Part shown: one piece after another, positions 40,388 through 50,651 of the stretch | Layout of the letters: the number at the start of each line of letters is the position of its first letter | Numbering within the stretch: position 1 is the first letter of the stretch | From: Chlamydiota bacterium | GTDB taxonomy: Bacteria > Chlamydiota > Chlamydiia > Chlamydiales > Rhabdochlamydiaceae | DNA length: 64,000 bases | NCBI GenBank assembly: GCA_026398435.1 | Contig: JAPLSW010000033.1 | Coordinates: 49,762 to 113,761 of the forward strand | Reading direction: 5' to 3' | Notes under the pieces: model-generated | What the model was told of the DNA's origin: nothing | The model's database searches: none | What the model saw: only the letters and a program-made list of their open reading frames with translations | Position numbers and translations under genes: made by a program

Positions 40388-43300
40388 AAAGCTTTTTCCT
40401 CCGCCTGCATTTTAGTTAATAAAGAAAGATCCGGCATAAAACAGTAGCTGCCACGGCCCCTCATAAAAATATAGATAGCTCCACCAAAGCAGCTACTAAA
40501 CCCCCGTTTTTCAACTTGAGAAAGGTATCTCTTTAGAGCCTCGGCATAGATCGCAGCCTGCAGAAAATACCCTTGCTCCTCCATAGCTCTTCCCATCGTT
40601 TCAAAAGTATAAGTTTCTTTCGGACCGAGATAGTTAGTCTTCCAATCGACAATGTAATATGTATTTTCCCACATAAATACACCGTCGACAAATCCTTTCA
40701 TCATATGCCCCTGATGCTCAAAGGCAAATTCCATTTCTAAAAACAGCTGTTTTGCCGGCACATCGGCAAAACAAAAGCTTCCCCTCGGACCTTGGAGCGG
40801 GGCAAAAAGAGTTTCTTTCACCAGAGCATAGAGCTCTTCTTCCCACCCTTGTAAAGGATGACCCATAGCATGACAGTTAATGAGCTGCTTGATTGCCTCT
40901 TCTTGAAAAGGGTGGTGAAGCTCTTCTTTCAGGGTAAGCTCCAGTATTCTATGCAAAAAAGTCCCGGTAACAGCGCCGAGGGGGAGAATACCTTCTTTCA
41001 TTCCCTCTAGAGCAGTGGAAGGTCTTTCTATGAGGGAGAGCTCTACTTTAGCCTGCAAATGGAGTGCTGTAAAAGAAAGGGTGTTTTTTGGAGGAAATAT
41101 AGGAGAAAATGGTTCCGGAAAACTTAGTTTTTTTTCGGGGGCTCCTTTTAAAGAATCTGTTAGATGGATTTCTTCTTTACTGATTAAGGAATATCCAACC
41201 GATGCACTTTCTCCCAAAAGAGAAATGTGTTTAAGGAGATTTTCTACAGTAAACTCATGAATTACCTGATAAGCTTTGAGCAAATTAAAGCTCTCCTTAC
41301 CAAAGTTTTGGCAGAGAAGATCGATTGAAGAGGCTTGCGAAAGAGAAATCCCCTTCCTATCGACATCGATTGCAACAGGAATATACACCCTATTTTTAGC
41401 TCTAGTGAGTGCCACATAAAGGTGTCTCATCTTCTCAGCATCTGTTTCAAGCACCGACTGAATACAGGCCTGGCTTAACGGGTCCCATGTCTCTAAAGTC
41501 TCTTGTCCACCTACTTTCGTCCTTAAAAGATCTTCCTGAGAAGTAGAGCGAGAGACAAGGCCTAAGGCAAAAACAATGTCAAATTCAAGTCCCTTGCTCG
41601 CGTGGATTGTCATGACAATTACCTCATCTTCTTCCGACTCAGAAGCAACTTTTAATAACTCATCATCGAGGCCAAGATGGGCTAGGTCCTTATAAAAAGT
41701 GTAAAAACCTTCTAATGAATAAATCAAAGCTGCGGGCGCTGCCTGAAAGATTTGTATGAGTTGTCTCATCTCGAAATAAAGAGAGGTGTCTTTTCTTGAA
41801 AGGACCTCTTCGAGGACAGTTTTTTCACTACCTTCCCATTTTTCTGAAAGAAAGTTCGTGAAAAATGCTCCCCACCCTTTTTTCGCTATAAGAAATCTGG
41901 CCATCTGGAAATAGAGCCTTGCCCTTTGGAGAGATTCTAGCTCCATGCCTCCCATAAGAGAGTGAGCATTCATTCCAATAAATACCCCTCCAAGAACTCG
42001 TTTTAAAGCTCCAACATCATCGGGACTAATTACCGCACGAATTAGATCATGTAGTCCTATATAAGCTATAGATTCTTCTATAGGAAAGGAGCGTTTTACA
42101 GAGCATGGCACCTGCCACGCTTTTAAAAACGACTCAAGACGGGATGCTTGGAACCGATCTCTTACGAGAATGGAAAACTGCCCAAACCGATACCCTTCTT
42201 TTTTTGCCATACGGTGGATCTCTGAGACTATAAAAGGAAAAAGAGAATCTTCCTCTACCTCCTCCGTCGGCCATTTTCGACTCCTACCGGAGGCCCCTTC
42301 TGCCACAAAGAAATGAACACTTGCCCTCTCTGTCTTCTCTTCTATTTCTGGAAAAGGGGATTTAGCGCTAACAGCTCTTACTTCAAGGGACTTTCCCAAG
42401 GAGGGCAGCTGCATCCACTCTTTAGAGATATGAGAGGTAAATAGGGCATTCAGCGCTTTTACAAGAGAAGGCTCTGAACGAAAGTTCGTATCTAGAAAGA
42501 GCCTATTCTCCTCACCAAGTGTTTGCATCGCCTCTAGGTAGGTGTATACATCGGCATTTCGGAAGGCATAGATCGATTGTTTGGGATCTCCCACAAGATA
42601 AATCGTCTTTGTCAGGGTTTCCCCAATAAAAAGCCCCTTAAAAATTTCCCATTGGAGAGGATCGGTATCTTGGAACTCATCGATGATAGCGACATGGTAT
42701 TTTTCTGAGATCCTTTCTTTAAGAGCTGGCTTTTTCAAAGCATCGGCCATCTTTCTTAAAAGGTCATCAGGGGAAAAGCTCTCTTCATAGTAGATCGATT
42801 CTTTCCATTTTTGCATGCAATCGTCCACAAGCCGCAAGAAATTTTTATCAGAATGAGCAGCTTCCTCAATAAGCGGGGTAAGATGATCTCTTAACTCGAA
42901 AAAAAGCGTTGGATAGTGTAGTGATAGAGTCTTAGGATTTTTGCCTTTTTTCAGGTTGTCCTCTGCAAGGAGGGCAAGAATATAGTCTTTAGAGCCGATG
43001 ATCTGATCGAGCTCGTCATACTCAAGCTCCCCCCTTTGCAGAAAGGAACCGAGCTGCAGCCCCTGCCGTGTAGCCTTCGACTGCACTCCCTTATAACAAG
43101 AAAGAATTTGGGCAAGATCCGATTCAAGCATCTCTGGATTTACAGCATATTTTTCTCTTACAAGCTTCAACCTCTTCTGAAACTCCAAAAGGGTTTCAGA
43201 AAAGGTTGAAGATTTAGGAATAAAAAGAGCCTTGCCCACCCAGTTGACAATCTTTTTACAAAGTCCCTCTACCCCTTTAGAGGAAGATTTTAAAATACCC

Positions 43301-43833
43301 TCGAGCTGTGAGGGGCTATACTTATCTTTTTTTAGTCCCGCTCTAAAAAAATCTTCTACGACTTGAAAAAGCAAATGGGAATGATTGCCGCTATCAGGCG
43401 AGCTAATTTCAAAAAAGGTTCCCGCTTCAAAAGCATACTCGGTGAGCATCTTATGACAAAACCCGTGGAGGGTAAAAATAGCTGCCGCATCAAAGTTGCA
43501 AAGAGCCTCTTCGATTTTTCGTATCGCTGAAAATACAGCCGAAGATCCCCTAGCAAAAATAGGCTGCAAATAGTCCGGGCCGGCAGATCCACTCTGCAAA
43601 AAAAGAAGGGTTTTAGTAAGGTTGCTACGTAGTCTCACTTTGAGTTCTCTAGTTGCAGCCCTTGTAAATGTAACGATGAGAATCTGATCAATTGTTAGAG
43701 GATCTGGAGATTCTAGTAGAGATCTCACTGCTATATGTTCAATTGCAAATGTCTTTCCCGTACCGGCTGATGCCTCAAGAAAAAAACGTCCAAACACCTG
43801 TGTTTTCCGATCGAGCACTTGAAACCGTTTCAT
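40375..43833 (-). CDS. recB: Exodeoxyribonuclease V beta subunit (RecB helicase-nuclease)
   Basis: 1152 residues. UvrD-like helicase core: ASAGTGKT (Walker A, near residue 19), VTFTRAATRELKVRL (Ia), AIIDEFQDTDPLQWEIF (II), YLVGDPKQSIYAFRNAD (III), then IMTIHASKGLEFD and YVALTRAKNRVY. The C-terminal RecB nuclease domain has GFVDGVF and IVDWKTN (D and K of the D...DWK nuclease motif). It binds RecC upstream (4-base overlap) and RecD downstream. Repairs double-strand breaks by 3'-5' unwinding and cutting. Confidence 0.95.
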   Translation of the reverse strand: MKRFQVLDRKTQVFGRFFLEASAGTGKTFAIEHIAVRSLLESPDPLTIDQILIVTFTRAATRELKVRLRSNLTKTLLFLQSGSAGPDYLQPIFARGSSAVFSAIRKIEEALCNFDAAAIFTLHGFCHKMLTEYAFEAGTFFEISSPDSGNHSHLLFQVVEDFFRAGLKKDKYSPSQLEGILKSSSKGVEGLCKKIVNWVGKALFIPKSSTFSETLLEFQKRLKLVREKYAVNPEMLESDLAQILSCYKGVQSKATRQGLQLGSFLQRGELEYDELDQIIGSKDYILALLAEDNLKKGKNPKTLSLHYPTLFFELRDHLTPLIEEAAHSDKNFLRLVDDCMQKWKESIYYEESFSPDDLLRKMADALKKPALKERISEKYHVAIIDEFQDTDPLQWEIFKGLFIGETLTKTIYLVGDPKQSIYAFRNADVYTYLEAMQTLGEENRLFLDTNFRSEPSLVKALNALFTSHISKEWMQLPSLGKSLEVRAVSAKSPFPEIEEKTERASVHFFVAEGASGRSRKWPTEEVEEDSLFPFIVSEIHRMAKKEGYRFGQFSILVRDRFQASRLESFLKAWQVPCSVKRSFPIEESIAYIGLHDLIRAVISPDDVGALKRVLGGVFIGMNAHSLMGGMELESLQRARLYFQMARFLIAKKGWGAFFTNFLSEKWEGSEKTVLEEVLSRKDTSLYFEMRQLIQIFQAAPAALIYSLEGFYTFYKDLAHLGLDDELLKVASESEEDEVIVMTIHASKGLEFDIVFALGLVSRSTSQEDLLRTKVGGQETLETWDPLSQACIQSVLETDAEKMRHLYVALTRAKNRVYIPVAIDVDRKGISLSQASSIDLLCQNFGKESFNLLKAYQVIHEFTVENLLKHISLLGESASVGYSLISKEEIHLTDSLKGAPEKKLSFPEPFSPIFPPKNTLSFTALHLQAKVELSLIERPSTALEGMKEGILPLGAVTGTFLHRILELTLKEELHHPFQEEAIKQLINCHAMGHPLQGWEEELYALVKETLFAPLQGPRGSFCFADVPAKQLFLEMEFAFEHQGHMMKGFVDGVFMWENTYYIVDWKTNYLGPKETYTFETMGRAMEEQGYFLQAAIYAEALKRYLSQVEKRGFSSCFGGAIYIFMRGRGSYCFMPDLSLLTKMQAEEKALCDK

Positions 43834-46800
43834 GAAATTTTACTCCTTGCAAACAAAGGCTCGAATATCTTTTTAGCAATCCGTTTTTGCAGGATATGTA
43901 GCCCCTCTGCGCTTGGGGATGGATCCCTTAGAAAAATCCACCTAAGATAATCATCGGGAAAAGGGGAAGTATCTAAAAAGCTCCTCCCATCCATCTTCTT
44001 TATAAATTCTTTCTCGTTATTTTCTAAGATCCACTCTGACCAAGCGGGCATAAGAATAGAGGCCTGGCTTTTACACGACATAAAATAATCTAAGTAGCTT
44101 CCCAAAAGATCTTCCGGATTATCTATGTCGAAGAGTAAAGCCTCAGGTTTTTTTGTCATATAAAGAGTCTTAGCTTCAATCCCAGCAAGGCTCTTTGTTT
44201 GCAAAAAAAGTAAATGCAGGGGCCATATGGATACGAGGTCTTTGATCTTATTCTCTCCGTAAAATAAAAGGCCCTTATCAGAGATATCAGGGAGGGTGCC
44301 TTCTATAGTAAATAGGGTGCCCATTGGGCTCTTGATGTGCAAAGCCGGAAGTGACCACCTTGATCCTTGCAAAACAGGCGTTTTACAAGTTTCACTAAAG
44401 TGGAAAGAAACTACATCTTCTTTCATTATGCCCCACTGTTTAAGACAGCCGTGCAGGGCATCACTTTCCTCCTTGACTCTCTTTGAAGCAATCTCTTCAA
44501 AGAGGCCCGTAGGAAGGGCCCCTTTGGATTTACTAATACCGAGCGCTTGGGTTAGAGATTTTTTAAGCATCTCACTGCGAAGAGCGGCCTTCTCGTAGCC
44601 GGGGAGGATAAATTCGGGTTCATCCCTTTGGAAAAGGGATGGTAAATAAATTCCTAGTACATCTTGCAAAAAGAATTTAATCGGATGTTTTGCAAAACGG
44701 GTAAGCTCTTTAATCGACACTTTTTCAGTCTCGACTTTTTCTGAAGGGTTTTTACTTTCTCCATAAAATTCCGGGATAAATGGGGCTCGTATCTTTTTAT
44801 CACTTCCGTAATAACTTTTTGCAGCCATTTGCAAGGCAGGGGAAATGATAAGAGAAGTTTTATCTGTAACCCCATACTTATGCTCTACATAAGTGAAGAG
44901 CTCCTCAACAACTGCTGCTGCATTTTGCGGTTTATTATCCTGGGAAGAGATCCGGCCGTAGCTTATCATCAGGTGAGACCTAGCAGAAAGGATCGCTTCC
45001 AAAAATAGATAACGATCTTCCTCTGCTTTAGACGGAAGGTACGACTTATTCTTGAAGGAGCCTAGATCACACATCGGAAGAGAAAGCTCTTTTCGTGGAA
45101 AACTCTCTTCTTCCATACCCAAAAGATAGATCACCTTAGAAGGGAGTACACTTCCAATTTTGAGCTCAGTAAAAGTCACAGCCTGTAATTGAGATCCTTG
45201 GAAAGAGCTTTTTCTTTTACGAGAAATTGAGTGAAATACCCGGGAAAAACTCTCGAGAGAAAAAGGAGTGCAGGAGTCTCCAAGCAGCATTTTTAACTTT
45301 GCGCATTCCCTTGTGAAAATACCCTCTTCATCTCCTATAAAATACCGAGTAGCCATCTTTTCGAGCCTCGCCATCCAATCTGAAAAAGGGGCGCTTAGAT
45401 GCTCCAGTTCTTTTAAATCTCTTGCTAGATGCTCAAGAGTTGCTATCACTTGTCCTAGAAGCTCACTCTCGCTCCACTCTAGAGCATATTCCGGCAGGGC
45501 GAAGGGGAGGTCATTTGGGTCTATCTCTTCATTGCTAGCAAAAATAAGCCCTGCAAGGAGCCTTTCAAACCCATACTGCCAGCTTCCTATATTGCCTACT
45601 TCATCGAGGCTACCTAGACTTGCCTCTAAAATCTCCTTTCGATTTTCTCCATTAAAGCCCCACTGAATAGATACTTTATCGGCCCATTTACTCAACAGAT
45701 ACATATCCTCCGATGTCCATCCATGCCTTTTTTGGAAAGGGGTATAAGAGAAAAGTTCTAGAACAGCTGCGCGCTCAAACCTTTTTTCAGAAAGGGAGAG
45801 TAAATACTCAAAGGCAGATAGTAGATCATCTTTATCAGGCTCCTCTGCATCCATGATCCGATATTCCAGAGGGGATTTTTCAAAGACCTGATGAATATAG
45901 GGTATGTAGCTTGCTAGAGAAGGGGAAAGGACAAGGATATCGCTTGGAGTGATATCCTTATCGCTGTGTTTTATAAGCTTCAAAAGGGTTTCATGAAGAA
46001 CTTCCACTTCCCTCAGTTTCGATGTGCAAGCATGTAGCTGCAAGGAATTGTCTTTTGGGAAAGAAGCTTCATTTTCTTCTCCTAAATGAAAAAAATCCTC
46101 TTGCACTCTCGCAAGCGCTGTATTTTTAGAGGAAGGAACATAATATTCTTCGATATAGGGCTCGGTTTGTCCGATCCTTTGGAGGAATTCTTTACCCATC
46201 TTCCCCCAATTGGCAAGGAGAGGATTGCTCTCCCTTAAATACATGTCGAACTGCTCTCTCACCTTCAATCTAACCTTTTTTCCCTCTAAAACTTTAGCTA
46301 AGAAAACACGCTCTTTATCACTATAGAGATCTTCCCAAAAATATTCTGACGGGGAAAGCAGATAGCTATAACAAACGGTCTTTTGAAAAAAATCAAAATA
46401 CACTTTGGGGATATAAGAAAAACCAAATAGATGGATCTTTTCCTGCAGAGGAACTATCCCTTGTAGGACCCTCTGTGGATAAGAAAAGAGGGACCCTTCA
46501 GTATAGATAAGCTCCCATAGAGCCTGCTGCCACCCATCTTTTTTTAGCCACTCTAGGATCACACCTTCTGGTTGCATGCCAAGTAAAGAAAAGAAACGGG
46601 ACAGCTGCTCAGAAAGGGAGATGATTTTGCGACGAAGGGCCGGGGTGATTAGGACATTTTCTTCTCCTAAATACTTCCAAAGAGGGGAAAAACAAGAATT
46701 GCCTTCTCTTGCTAGATGAAGCGCTGTTATCTTTTCTTCTATATATAGGGATAGCTCCAGCTGCGAGGGAAAGTAGAAGGGAGACTGTTTTTTATGAGAT

Positions 46801-47024
46801 CTTGTCAGCTCTAAAAGAGCCTCCGGAAGAGTTAATACCTCCATACCAAAGGCTACTTTCGCTTCTGACTCAAGGGCAAAATACCGGTAGAGATAGGACT
46901 TTACCTTCCCATCCGGAACTATGACAAAATGCCTTTCAAAGGGAGCTCTGGAAGATACAAGCTGCTTTTGCAACCCTTCGGCTAAACATTCGAGTCTATT
47001 ACTAAAAAATGCGTAAGATCTCAT
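43830..47024 (-). CDS. recC: Exodeoxyribonuclease V gamma subunit (RecC)
   Basis: 1064 residues. RecC-like pattern of an inactivated helicase: the first helicase-like part has no intact Walker A; PLEYRIMDAEEPDKDDLLSAFEYLLSL and the SSQDNKPQNAAAVVEEL segments are RecC-type. RecC recognises Chi-like sites and splits strands. Low conservation is usual. It starts the run at 47024 and is followed by recB with a 4-base overlap, matching the chlamydial recB-recC locus. Divergent from the transporter gene at 47095, leaving only 70 bases for two promoters. Confidence 0.9.
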   Translation of the reverse strand: MRSYAFFSNRLECLAEGLQKQLVSSRAPFERHFVIVPDGKVKSYLYRYFALESEAKVAFGMEVLTLPEALLELTRSHKKQSPFYFPSQLELSLYIEEKITALHLAREGNSCFSPLWKYLGEENVLITPALRRKIISLSEQLSRFFSLLGMQPEGVILEWLKKDGWQQALWELIYTEGSLFSYPQRVLQGIVPLQEKIHLFGFSYIPKVYFDFFQKTVCYSYLLSPSEYFWEDLYSDKERVFLAKVLEGKKVRLKVREQFDMYLRESNPLLANWGKMGKEFLQRIGQTEPYIEEYYVPSSKNTALARVQEDFFHLGEENEASFPKDNSLQLHACTSKLREVEVLHETLLKLIKHSDKDITPSDILVLSPSLASYIPYIHQVFEKSPLEYRIMDAEEPDKDDLLSAFEYLLSLSEKRFERAAVLELFSYTPFQKRHGWTSEDMYLLSKWADKVSIQWGFNGENRKEILEASLGSLDEVGNIGSWQYGFERLLAGLIFASNEEIDPNDLPFALPEYALEWSESELLGQVIATLEHLARDLKELEHLSAPFSDWMARLEKMATRYFIGDEEGIFTRECAKLKMLLGDSCTPFSLESFSRVFHSISRKRKSSFQGSQLQAVTFTELKIGSVLPSKVIYLLGMEEESFPRKELSLPMCDLGSFKNKSYLPSKAEEDRYLFLEAILSARSHLMISYGRISSQDNKPQNAAAVVEELFTYVEHKYGVTDKTSLIISPALQMAAKSYYGSDKKIRAPFIPEFYGESKNPSEKVETEKVSIKELTRFAKHPIKFFLQDVLGIYLPSLFQRDEPEFILPGYEKAALRSEMLKKSLTQALGISKSKGALPTGLFEEIASKRVKEESDALHGCLKQWGIMKEDVVSFHFSETCKTPVLQGSRWSLPALHIKSPMGTLFTIEGTLPDISDKGLLFYGENKIKDLVSIWPLHLLFLQTKSLAGIEAKTLYMTKKPEALLFDIDNPEDLLGSYLDYFMSCKSQASILMPAWSEWILENNEKEFIKKMDGRSFLDTSPFPDDYLRWIFLRDPSPSAEGLHILQKRIAKKIFEPLFARSKIS

Positions 47025-47094
47025 TTTTCCTATTTCTTGTGGTGCGCGTTTTTTCCCTACATGCTACGGTTAAATAAAATAGTAGCAAGGTATT

Positions 47095-48789
47095 ATGAAA
47101 ATCCCCTTACAAAAAACTTTTAAAACTCTTTCTTCGAGCTTTCCCAGGCCCTTTGAGCGGAAGAAAAATTCCCTATGGAGCCTAAACTGCACACAGTTTT
47201 TTGGAGTGCTTAATGACAACCTCTTTAAGCTGCTTATGGTGTTTTTACTCATCGACACCCTCGGCAAGGAAAATGCCACCTCTATTCTGGCAGCGGCCGG
47301 TGCTGTATACGTTATCCCTTTTTTACTTTTTTCCTCATCTGCCGGAATATTAGCAGATCGGTTCAGCAAACAAAAGCTGATGATTGTTTTAAAAGGGGTG
47401 GAAGTGCTGATTATGGCACTTGCCCTTGTTGCTTTTTCCTATAAAAGCCTTATGGGATGTTACACTCTGCTCTTTTTTTTAGCAGCACATAGCGCAATGT
47501 TTGGCCCCTCAAAATATGGGATTATTCCGGAGCTAGTTTCCAAGGACCTAGTCTCTAAGGCCAATGGACTGATTACCTCGTTCACATATGTTGCAATTAT
47601 CTTGGGAACTTTTTTAGCATCCTTTCTCACAGAGATCTCAGACAGAAAATTTATCGTTACAGCAATCATTTGCTTTCTTGTTGCAGTCTGCGGATTTATA
47701 AGCAGTCTATTTATAGGTAAAACTGAGCCACAAGGATCAAAAAAGAAAATCAGTCCTTTCTTTGTCAGTGAAATTTTTCACACACTTAAAACTTGCCAGG
47801 AAATTAAATACCTCACCCCTGCCATATTTGGTTCTGCCTATTTTTTATTTATTGGAGCCTTTGCCCAGCTTAATATCATCCCTTTTGCCATGCAGTCTCT
47901 AGGCCTCTCAGAAGTTGCAGGGGGATATTTATTTCTAGTTATAGCCGTTGGAATAGCGGCAGGATCCTTACTATGTGGTAAATGGGCTAAAAAGAAGCTC
48001 GAGCTTGGCATTTCCTGCCTTGCCGGCTTTTTTCTTTCTCTTATATTTATACTAATAGCTCTTTTCTCCTTTTCTCTACCTATCACTGTTATTTTGCTCG
48101 TGCTTTTAGGGGTTGCTGGCGGCATCTTTGTCATCCCCTTTGACACCTATATCCAGCTAAGTAGCCCTCTTGAAAAACGGGGCCAGGTGATTGCCTCAGC
48201 GAATTTCTTAAGTTTTACAGGGGTCCTTATAGCCTCGATTTCCCTATATGTATTTAATGACCTCCTTTATCTATCCCCCTCTTGGAGCTTTGCTGTTATT
48301 GGAATCATTACTGCCTGCGTAAGTTTTGTGTTGGCTCTACGCCTTTCAGGCACTGTATTTCCTTTTCTTTCTAGAAAGATCTTCTTCCGGTTATATAAGG
48401 CCGAAGTACTTCTGGGAGAGCCTATCTCTGATACTCCCTGCCTTTACATACTGGAAAATGCGAGCATAGCAAAAACCCTACTTCTGGTATCTCTTGTGCC
48501 CGACATCCATCTATTACTCCCTAAAAGAAAGAAAAAGCCTTTTTGGTATGCTTGGATTCATTCTATGGAAGAGCTCGAAGACCAAGATACACAAGAGGCT
48601 CTTATCCAAAAAGCTAAAGAGTCTTTAAAAAACCACCACCACGCGGGCCTTTTACTAAGGGATTCTTATTCAACTCCTGCTAAAGGATCGTTCTTTGGAA
48701 CACTCTTGAGTAGAGATAAGATCTGCATGGTAAAAATTGAAAAAGATGAAGAAGGGAGCAATCTAATTAAAGTAAGTAAGCTAACCTGA
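47095..48789 (+). CDS. LplT/YgeD-like MFS transporter with degenerate acyltransferase tail
   Basis: 564 residues. Residues ~25-415: twelve predicted membrane segments of the LplT family (FFGVLNDNLFKLLMVFLL at the start, AGILADRFSKQKLM, SAMFGPSKYGIIPELV), which flips lysophospholipids inward for re-acylation. Residues ~420-550 resemble the PlsC acyltransferase domain that follows LplT in Aas fusions (FFRLYKAEVLLGEP, CLYILENASIAKTLLLVSLVP, ALIQKAKESLKNHHHAGLLLRD). The H-x4-D catalytic motif is replaced here by N-A-S-I-A-K, so this part is probably inactive. Chlamydia keeps a YgeD gene next to recC as well. Likely moves lipid in the inner membrane. Confidence 0.78.
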   Translation: MKIPLQKTFKTLSSSFPRPFERKKNSLWSLNCTQFFGVLNDNLFKLLMVFLLIDTLGKENATSILAAAGAVYVIPFLLFSSSAGILADRFSKQKLMIVLKGVEVLIMALALVAFSYKSLMGCYTLLFFLAAHSAMFGPSKYGIIPELVSKDLVSKANGLITSFTYVAIILGTFLASFLTEISDRKFIVTAIICFLVAVCGFISSLFIGKTEPQGSKKKISPFFVSEIFHTLKTCQEIKYLTPAIFGSAYFLFIGAFAQLNIIPFAMQSLGLSEVAGGYLFLVIAVGIAAGSLLCGKWAKKKLELGISCLAGFFLSLIFILIALFSFSLPITVILLVLLGVAGGIFVIPFDTYIQLSSPLEKRGQVIASANFLSFTGVLIASISLYVFNDLLYLSPSWSFAVIGIITACVSFVLALRLSGTVFPFLSRKIFFRLYKAEVLLGEPISDTPCLYILENASIAKTLLLVSLVPDIHLLLPKRKKKPFWYAWIHSMEELEDQDTQEALIQKAKESLKNHHHAGLLLRDSYSTPAKGSFFGTLLSRDKICMVKIEKDEEGSNLIKVSKLT

Positions 48790-48815
48790 AACCTCTATTT
48801 AAAGGTTAAGTACGC

Positions 48816-50429
48816 CTAAGTAGGAGGGAGCGAATCTTCTACAAGGGGAAGCAGTTTTTTGATTACCTCCAGGTCGAACTTAGGTTTATTTCGGGGGATG
48901 CCACTCTCATCAACATAAGGACTCCCATCGTAGTTTTTTTCGAGGTAACCTATCCAGCGAAAATCTTCTAAAATAGTAGTGAAAGTGTATGGAGGTTCCC
49001 CAGATTGAGCTGAAGTAAGGTCTACAAAAGCCCCTAATAAGGTTTTAAAAATGAGATAATTCTCTCCAAGTTCCTCCTTTTTACTATCAATACTATCAAG
49101 ATAGGATTGATACATTCTAACGTTCTCATCCCTAATTCTTTTATATTCTTTAGATCCAAACGAAGCTCTTGTTAATAAAGGAATGATATGAGCCCAAGAA
49201 TCGTGTAAGAATTCTGGTCCTCTAGACATCATTCCGTCATGTTTCATATGAGCTTCAATAAATGCATCATCAGAAGCAACTCCTTCATCCGAAGCGATGC
49301 TAATTACAGGTAAATCTTTATATAAAGGATCTGTCTGTCTTAATTTATTATATCGCTGCATGAGGAGTTCCCTATCAGGAAGGATAATGATTGTATTATC
49401 ATCTCTTGCTTCATATCCCAGTGCTTTAAATAAAGGAAGGGCCTTTAGCCTTTTTTCATATATACTTCTTAATTGCTCAAATCTAGGCTTGTCTGATTCA
49501 TTTGCCTCTCCCCATTCTGCTATACTACGCAACATTCTAAATTCAATCGCTTTTTCATTAAGTAGGAGTGCAGCATCTTCTGAATCGATCTGTAAAGCTG
49601 GGAATAGGCCTTTTTGGATATCTCCAAATTCAGAAAAAGACATGTTTTTGATGCTAAATACATAAGCCCCCCCTTCCTCTCCCTCAAGGTTTTTCATTCC
49701 TACACATTTCCATAAAGGTCCTGACTTTGAAGGAATTTCAGCCCATGTAAATGCGCTAAATTGTTCCCAAATAGAAGGTAATAGAATTCTAATTTGATCT
49801 CTAATATGAGGTGGAGCGTGACTTAGAACTTCAAGAAAATCTGCCTTCTCTAAGAGTGTAAAACGCGGCATTAAATCTACTTTTCTTGTTAATTGAGTGA
49901 AAAAATTTCCTATATTCTTCAAGAAAAATTCTGGATTATGCTCAATTAGAGTAATAAGTGTATGTTTTGCTGTTTCTTTAGATAAATTCCTAATAAAAGT
50001 TTCAGGATCAGAATAAATTGGTGAAGCTACAGAAGATTTTTCAATCAAATACTCGATTAGTGGGATATCACTTTTATGAAAAAGGTCACCTCTTAAAAAT
50101 TCATTAGTCATCTCCTCAATAACATCAGTGGCGCTCTCATCTACAGTTGCTAAAAGAGAGATCAATGCTTCATAAGCTATCCGAGCCTTGGCTCCTTTTT
50201 CAAAAGCAGCGGACCTCAATTTATCAATATTCCTCGGACAGATAATCACCTTACATTTAGCTAGTAACTGTTTAGAAGAGTCGCTAGGACTCTGAATGGT
50301 TCCGATTAGGTCCTTACACAAACGACTGATAGCACTGTTATATTCAAAAGTATCTTGGTATGTATCGATACCATAAGCAAGATAATCGACTGAATCCTTA
50401 TCACTAGAAAAATCTACAGGGGAGACCAT
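48816..50429 (-). CDS. Orphan protein of unknown function, 537 residues
   Basis: No signal peptide, no membrane helix; acidic. Mostly helical, with leucine-rich helix pairs (PLIEYLIEKSSVASPIYSD, TLITLIEHNPEFFLKNIGNFFTQL) suggestive of an alpha-solenoid in the middle. A conserved-looking segment in the second half holds D/H-rich stretches (EAHMKHDGMMSRGPEFLHDSW). Not recognised. Monocistronic between a transporter gene and an outer-membrane barrel gene; the upstream gap of 220 bases has its own AT-rich promoter zone. Its size, solenoid-like pattern and lack of relatives would fit a host-directed protein, but nothing shows export. Confidence 0.6.
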   Translation of the reverse strand: MVSPVDFSSDKDSVDYLAYGIDTYQDTFEYNSAISRLCKDLIGTIQSPSDSSKQLLAKCKVIICPRNIDKLRSAAFEKGAKARIAYEALISLLATVDESATDVIEEMTNEFLRGDLFHKSDIPLIEYLIEKSSVASPIYSDPETFIRNLSKETAKHTLITLIEHNPEFFLKNIGNFFTQLTRKVDLMPRFTLLEKADFLEVLSHAPPHIRDQIRILLPSIWEQFSAFTWAEIPSKSGPLWKCVGMKNLEGEEGGAYVFSIKNMSFSEFGDIQKGLFPALQIDSEDAALLLNEKAIEFRMLRSIAEWGEANESDKPRFEQLRSIYEKRLKALPLFKALGYEARDDNTIIILPDRELLMQRYNKLRQTDPLYKDLPVISIASDEGVASDDAFIEAHMKHDGMMSRGPEFLHDSWAHIIPLLTRASFGSKEYKRIRDENVRMYQSYLDSIDSKKEELGENYLIFKTLLGAFVDLTSAQSGEPPYTFTTILEDFRWIGYLEKNYDGSPYVDESGIPRNKPKFDLEVIKKLLPLVEDSLPPT

Positions 50430-50596
50430 AAAATCCGATATTAGTTAAAACCTAATAATAACAATAATTACAAATAAATTAAAAGTAATAATTATTTCAT
50501 CAAAAGTTAGCTCAATAGAAACATGAACATTGAAAAAACCACAAAAATAAAGTAAATTTTCAAGACTAGAAACCCCCATATGCCTCTAACAGGCAT

Positions 50597-50626
50597 AAAA
50601 AAACCTCAGATGTCTGAGGTTTTTTT
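50597..50626. terminator. Terminator of the CT372-like porin gene
   Basis: AAAAAAACCTCAGA (50597-50610) pairs with TCTGAGGTTTTTTT (50613-50626) across TG, 14 bp, with T runs usable in both directions. The leftward porin gene stops at 50652. Confidence 0.9.
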
Positions 50627-50651
50627 CGTGGTAAATACGTAAAGAACTCGA

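Noticed and set aside
48784..48808. Terminator after the LplT-like gene
   Set aside because: The inverted repeat AACCT/AGGTT is short and lacks a T-run.
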